Shown: piece by piece, positions 4,870 through 7,790 of the stretch
Position numbering within the stretch: position 1 is the first letter of the stretch
How the letters are laid out: every line of letters starts with the position of its first letter
Source: Actinomycetota bacterium
GTDB lineage: Bacteria > Actinomycetota > Actinomycetes > S36-B12 > UBA10799
Direction of reading: 5' to 3'
DNA length: 7,790 nt
NCBI GenBank assembly: GCA_003452655.1
Contig: DMNR01000272.1
Location: 1-7,790, forward strand
The notes under the pieces: generated by a model
Told to the model about the DNA's origin: nothing
The model's input: the letters and a program-made list of their open reading frames with translations, nothing else
Database searches by the model: none
Program-made: the position numbers and the translations under genes

Positions 4870-6261
4870 ATGGCTCTAAATCGGCAGCTCAAGTTCACCT
4901 CGACCCTTGCCGTCTCTGTGGCCATGATGGCGCCGAGCTTGGCGATCTCGCTAAACCCTCAGGTAATGGTCGGCGACGTCGGTGCCGCCATCCCGGTGGC
5001 CTTCCTAGTCGCAGCAATCACGGTCCCGCTGCTCGGCTGGTGCTTCGCCACCCTCGCTCGTCGTGATGGTGGACAGGCCGGTTCCGTCTACCGGTATGTC
5101 GGCTCAACCCTCGGCGAGCGCCTCGGCTCGTTCACAGGCGTTTTGCTTGCCGCGACTTACACGATTGCGGTGGGAATCGGCGGTGCCGGAGTTAGTGTGC
5201 TCGCTTCGGTCTTCTTGGACCGGAAGAACACCTCAATGCCAACCTGGATCATGGCGTTAATAGCGGCGGCCGCAATCATTGCGGCGGGATTGATCGCCCT
5301 TGGTCACCCGCCGTTCCTGACCAGGATCATGCTCGCATTGGAACTGATCACCGTGTCGCTGATCATCCTTGCTTCGCTCTACATGTTGATCATCCTCATC
5401 ACTAAAGGCGGCCCGCAGGGTCAGCAGCCCACGTCTGCTGCTCTCTCGCTAGACGGAGTGACGATCACAGCACTGGCTCTCGCCGCCGTGATCGGGTTCC
5501 TTTCCTTCGCCGGCTTTGAGGGTGCCGCGGCATCCGGTGGTGAATCGCTGGACCCCCAACGCAGCATTCCGCGCGCAATTCTCGGTACGGCGCTGTTTGC
5601 TGGCGTCTTCTTCTTTGTGATCTCGTTGATCATGGTGTGGGCGTATGGCACGTCTCCGGCACAGTTGCTCACCCTCGCCAACTCTGACTCGGTTGTCGGC
5701 GATGCAGCGGACCAGTACATCGGAGTTTGGATGGGTGACCTGATCACCATTGGTGGTATGGCTAGCGCCTTCGGAACCGCGATGGCTGGAACCTACGCTG
5801 CGAGCCGCATGTTCTACTCGATGGCAGATGACGGACTCCTCCCGCAGCGTCTTGCCCGCTTGGACCGTAACCAAGTTCCGCGATTTGCGGTTATTTCGGT
5901 CAGCTCCGTCGCGGTGGTTGTGGTTCTCGCTTGGACTTTCGCTACGAACATCGTTGACGCGTTTGGTGCGATCAGTACCTGGGCTGGCCTGATGTTCCTG
6001 CTGGTCTACTTGTTCGTCCCACTCGCCGCCGGACGCGCACTCTGGGGTCCAACGGTGAAGGAGAGGATTAAGGCGATGGTTGTGCCATTTGTCGTCTTTG
6101 CTGTCGTCGGCTTCGTCTTGTTCAAGTCCGCCTGGCCGCTACCGACTGGCTACCTTGCGATCGTGCCTTGGCTGGCTCTGGGCGTCACAGCCATGTCGGT
6201 CATTGTTGCCCTAACCCGACGCGCGGCTGATCAAACTGGCACGAAGATTCGATCCAGTTGA
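4870..6261 (+). CDS. APC-superfamily amino acid/amine permease
   Basis: This is a complete 463-residue inner-membrane transporter with about 12 hydrophobic helices. The amino acid-polyamine-organocation pattern is plain. The broken first helix is STLAVSVAMMAPSLAISLNP. GQAGSVYRYVGSTLGERLGSFTG (about 68-90) joins helices 2 and 3. The sixth helix and following loop, GFLSFAGFEGAAASGGESLDPQRSIPRAI (about 209-237), form the most conserved family motif. SRMFYSMADDGLLP (about 312-325) is the loop after helix 8. Such proteins exchange or symport amino acids, amines or ethanolamine; the specificity cannot be read from the sequence. The start at ATG 4870 is forced by an in-frame stop at 4858-4860 and has no Shine-Dalgarno sequence. 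No enzyme gene follows on the same strand that would hint at the substrate. Its last 31 bases overlap the end of the convergent TetR gene. Confidence 0.94.
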   Translation: MALNRQLKFTSTLAVSVAMMAPSLAISLNPQVMVGDVGAAIPVAFLVAAITVPLLGWCFATLARRDGGQAGSVYRYVGSTLGERLGSFTGVLLAATYTIAVGIGGAGVSVLASVFLDRKNTSMPTWIMALIAAAAIIAAGLIALGHPPFLTRIMLALELITVSLIILASLYMLIILITKGGPQGQQPTSAALSLDGVTITALALAAVIGFLSFAGFEGAAASGGESLDPQRSIPRAILGTALFAGVFFFVISLIMVWAYGTSPAQLLTLANSDSVVGDAADQYIGVWMGDLITIGGMASAFGTAMAGTYAASRMFYSMADDGLLPQRLARLDRNQVPRFAVISVSSVAVVVVLAWTFATNIVDAFGAISTWAGLMFLLVYLFVPLAAGRALWGPTVKERIKAMVVPFVVFAVVGFVLFKSAWPLPTGYLAIVPWLALGVTAMSVIVALTRRAADQTGTKIRSS

Positions 6262-6266
6262 TGATC
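6229..6266. terminator. Possible bidirectional terminator at overlapping convergent ends
   Basis: GATCAAACTGG (6229-6239) pairs with CCAGTTGATGATC (6254-6266) in 11 base pairs with a two-base bulge, around a 14-base loop. It spans the stop codons of both converging genes. There is no T-run. It is a longer stem than chance stop-codon symmetry gives, but it also lies in coding DNA. Confidence 0.35.
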
Positions 6267-6830
6267 GAGGACTGCCATCGCGCGGGTTGTCGAGACAGAG
6301 CCGATGAGAACCGGACCGATCAGGCCTTGTGTGGCGAAGAACAAGGTGGCAGCTTCGGCGTCGACGTCAATGCCGGACTGTAGTTCGCCGTTTAGGTCGG
6401 CATTGGCCAGTTGTTGCCGGCAGGCAGCGAGCAATTGTGAATATCCGTCGGCCAGCACGCGTCGGAATTCCTTGTTTCCGTTCGATATCGAGAAGAAGGC
6501 GATACTGACTGTGGCCTCTTGGCGGCTCTGGCTGTTCGTCGGCAGTAGTGTTCGCAGGATTGCACGCAAGTGGTCTCTGTTCGAGGGGTTCTTGAGCTTG
6601 CCCAGTTCGGCGGAGAATCTCACGCCAGCACGTTCGCGCATGTAGCCAAGAGCAAAACGCAGCATCTCTTCCTTGGTTCCGAAGTAGTGCTGAACCGAAC
6701 CCATTGAGACGCCAGCTTCGGTCGCGACGTCGCGCAGACTGACGCCCTCCATTCCTCGCTCCCCGATTACGCGAAAGACTGCCTCGGCGATATCGCGCCG
6801 ACGTTGTTCGTGGTCCACAACTTTGGGCAT
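6231..6830 (-). CDS. TetR-family repressor, BetI-like C-terminal domain
   Basis: This 199-residue regulator has the N-terminal TetR DNA-binding domain in full: RRRDIAEAVFRVIGERGMEGV, then the helix-turn-helix SLRDVATEAGVSMGSVQHYFGTKEEML (about 31-57). The rest, with the helix RDHLRAILRTLLPTNSQSRQEATVSIAFFSIS and the closing AEAATLFFATQGLIGPVLIGS, resembles the ligand and dimer domain of BetI-type members (TetR_C_6). A longer frame begins at GTG/ATG codons up to 6881. The ATG at 6830 has GGAGG four bases upstream (6835-6839) and is preferred. The gene is divergent from the alpha/beta hydrolase across 96 bp that carries a direct repeat, so it most likely represses the hydrolase and itself. Its tail overlaps the permease gene. 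The inducing ligand is unknown, perhaps the substrate or product of the hydrolase. Confidence 0.93.
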   Translation of the reverse strand: MPKVVDHEQRRRDIAEAVFRVIGERGMEGVSLRDVATEAGVSMGSVQHYFGTKEEMLRFALGYMRERAGVRFSAELGKLKNPSNRDHLRAILRTLLPTNSQSRQEATVSIAFFSISNGNKEFRRVLADGYSQLLAACRQQLANADLNGELQSGIDVDAEAATLFFATQGLIGPVLIGSVSTTRAMAVLDHQLDRIFVPV

Positions 6831-6856
6831 TGACCCTCCGTTCGCTGGTGTAGTCA

Positions 6857-6875
6857 ATGCGAGTGTATTGCAAAC
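6857..6875. repeat. Direct repeat copy 1, probable TetR operator half
   Basis: ATGCGAGTGTATTGCAAAC recurs as copy 2 with three substitutions and one added A, 39 bp further on. This copy also shows weak dyad symmetry (TGCnA...TnGCA). It covers the -35 box of the hydrolase promoter and a candidate -10 box (TACACT, minus strand) of the TetR gene. Confidence 0.55.
6862..6867 (-). promoter_or_regulatory. Candidate -10 box of the TetR gene
   Basis: The minus strand reads TACACT, a good TANNNT box. Transcription would begin near 6855, giving a leader of about 25 bases that contains the GGAGG ribosome binding site. No convincing -35 box is seen at the usual distance. Confidence 0.35.
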
Positions 6876-6897
6876 CTTCACCGCCCACTGTTACCAT
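6868..6897 (+). promoter_or_regulatory. Promoter of the alpha/beta hydrolase gene
   Basis: TTGCAA (6868-6873) and TACCAT (6892-6897) form a -35/-10 pair with an 18-base spacer. The expected transcription start is near 6904, followed by GAGGAG (6917-6922) four bases before the ATG at 6927. The -35 box lies in repeat copy 1 and the end of the -10 box in copy 2. Confidence 0.5.
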
Positions 6898-6915
6898 GCG
6901 ACTGTATTAAAAAAC
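6896..6915. repeat. Direct repeat copy 2, probable TetR operator half
   Basis: ATGCGACTGTATTAAAAAAC matches copy 1 through the core ATGCGAnTGTATT. It overlaps the end of the hydrolase -10 box and the expected start of transcription, a usual place for a repressor site. The right arm GCA of copy 1 is missing, so it may bind more weakly. Confidence 0.5.
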
Positions 6916-6926
6916 TGAGGAGAGTC

Positions 6927-7790
6927 ATGTCGTCGCAAACGCAGTACGCCAAGAACGGCGAGGTCTCGGTCGCCTACGAGACATTTGGCGAGGCGACAGG
7001 CGAGCCGCTGCTGTTGTTCATGGGTCTGGACTTCCAGATGGTGTGGTGGCCTGACGCCTTCTGCCAGCAGTTGGCAAACAGAGGCTTCTACGTCGCGCGA
7101 TTCGATAATCGCGACACAGGACTTTCGACCCACTTCACATCGGCGCGCAAAGAGAATGCGCTCAAGGCTCAGCTCGGAATGTCAAAGCCGACCTACACTG
7201 CGGTCGACATGCTGAACGATGCGTTGGCAGTTATGGATGCGCTCGGGTGGGGGCAAGCAAACATACTGGGTGCATCGATGGGTGCCGGATTGGCGCAGGG
7301 GATGGTTCTGCTCCACCCCGAACGCGCGAAGTCGCTCATATCCGTGATGGGGCTCCCGGCGACTGTCTCCTCGTTTGGGAGTCTGAAGTACATCCGGATG
7401 GGTGCTCTGTCGAAGATGCTCAAAATCAAGCCCGCCCAAGATCGTGAAAGTGAGATCGAGATGCTCACGTCGATTTACCGCTTGATCGCCTCGCCGGGTT
7501 ACCCGTTCCCGGAGCAATGGGTGCGGGAGACGGCCGGCATTAGCTACGACCGTGCCCCGCGCGATCCGAACTCAACCCAGCGTCAGCTTTCGGCAAGTCG
7601 TGCCACGAAGTACCCGTCCCTCTCAACGATCTACGTGCCGAGCCTGGTGATCGGTGGCGAGGATGATCCACTCATCAAGATTTCCGGCAGCCGCGACACT
7701 GCGAAACAGATTCCGGGCGCGCGGCTCGTGACCTATCCGGGAATGGGGCACAACATGCCACAAGAGTTGTGGCAGCAAATCGTCGACGAG
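6927..7790 (+). CDS. Alpha/beta hydrolase, RdmC-like, 3' end outside window
   Basis: The frame runs open for 288 codons to the window edge without a stop; family length suggests little is missing. The core elements are in order: the oxyanion-loop region LLLFMGLDFQMVWWPDAF (about 28-45), RFDNRDTGLS (58-67), the nucleophile elbow GASMG with Ser117, the acid in GGEDDPLI (Asp246 or Asp247), and the histidine in GMGHNMP (His275). So the Ser-Asp-His triad is complete. RDTGLS with GASMG is typical of the group that includes the aclacinomycin methylesterase RdmC and many uncharacterised actinobacterial esterases. The natural substrate, probably an ester, is unknown. The ATG at 6927 has GAGGAG four bases upstream. 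Its promoter sits under a direct repeat shared with the divergent TetR gene, which probably represses it. Confidence 0.92.
   Translation, partial: MSSQTQYAKNGEVSVAYETFGEATGEPLLLFMGLDFQMVWWPDAFCQQLANRGFYVARFDNRDTGLSTHFTSARKENALKAQLGMSKPTYTAVDMLNDALAVMDALGWGQANILGASMGAGLAQGMVLLHPERAKSLISVMGLPATVSSFGSLKYIRMGALSKMLKIKPAQDRESEIEMLTSIYRLIASPGYPFPEQWVRETAGISYDRAPRDPNSTQRQLSASRATKYPSLSTIYVPSLVIGGEDDPLIKISGSRDTAKQIPGARLVTYPGMGHNMPQELWQQIVDE

Noticed and set aside
5421..5874. Minus-strand frames inside the permease gene
   Set aside because: They lie wholly inside a conserved 12-helix transporter and show no domain of their own.
6367..6897. Minus-strand 176-residue frame overlapping the TetR gene
   Set aside because: Arginine-rich translation in another frame of a clear TetR gene; a shadow frame.
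7182..7517. Minus-strand frame within the alpha/beta hydrolase region
   Set aside because: It is antisense to the triad-bearing hydrolase frame, which stays open from 6927 to the window end.
1..7790. Mobile element, CRISPR array, tRNA or defence system
   Set aside because: No transposase, terminal repeats, spaced repeat array, tRNA-like cloverleaf or known defence domain is visible on either strand.

Overview
The window looks like ordinary chromosomal DNA of a high-GC Gram-positive bacterium, most likely an actinobacterium of the Rhodococcus/Nocardia/Mycobacterium type. The clues are codon use rich in G and C at third positions, small one-domain regulators paired with their targets, and several genes that have no ribosome binding site but carry a TANNNT box six bases before the start codon. 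The genus cannot be fixed from the sequence alone. No RNA gene, insertion sequence, phage gene, CRISPR array or toxin-antitoxin pair is visible.

Left part (1-3516). The window opens inside a plus-strand class A flavin monooxygenase whose N-terminal part lies off the edge. It meets a minus-strand series head-on. Read in the direction of transcription, that series is a GNAT acetyltransferase, a LURP-one-related (tubby-like) protein, a FUSC-family membrane protein and an AHSA1/SRPBCC-domain protein. Gaps of about 55-65 bp would allow an operon, but the first two genes each have their own candidate leaderless promoter.

Middle part (3517-4869). A 76-residue two-helix membrane protein of unknown function is read on the plus strand. 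It faces an ArsR-SRPBCC pair on the minus strand, in which the two genes overlap by ATGA. Two near-identical palindromic sites, 44 bp apart, lie in the ArsR promoter region and are very probably its operators.

Right part (4870-7790). A complete 12-helix APC-superfamily permease is read rightwards and overlaps the end of a leftward TetR/BetI-like regulator by 31 bp. The regulator is divergent from an alpha/beta hydrolase with a complete Ser-Asp-His triad, which runs off the right edge. Their shared intergenic region holds a direct repeat placed over a good hydrolase promoter, so the regulator probably controls itself and the hydrolase.

Taken together the content suggests detoxification, small-molecule transport and local regulation. 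I see no convincing undescribed multi-gene system. The most useful observations are the two operator layouts and the repeated leaderless-start pattern.
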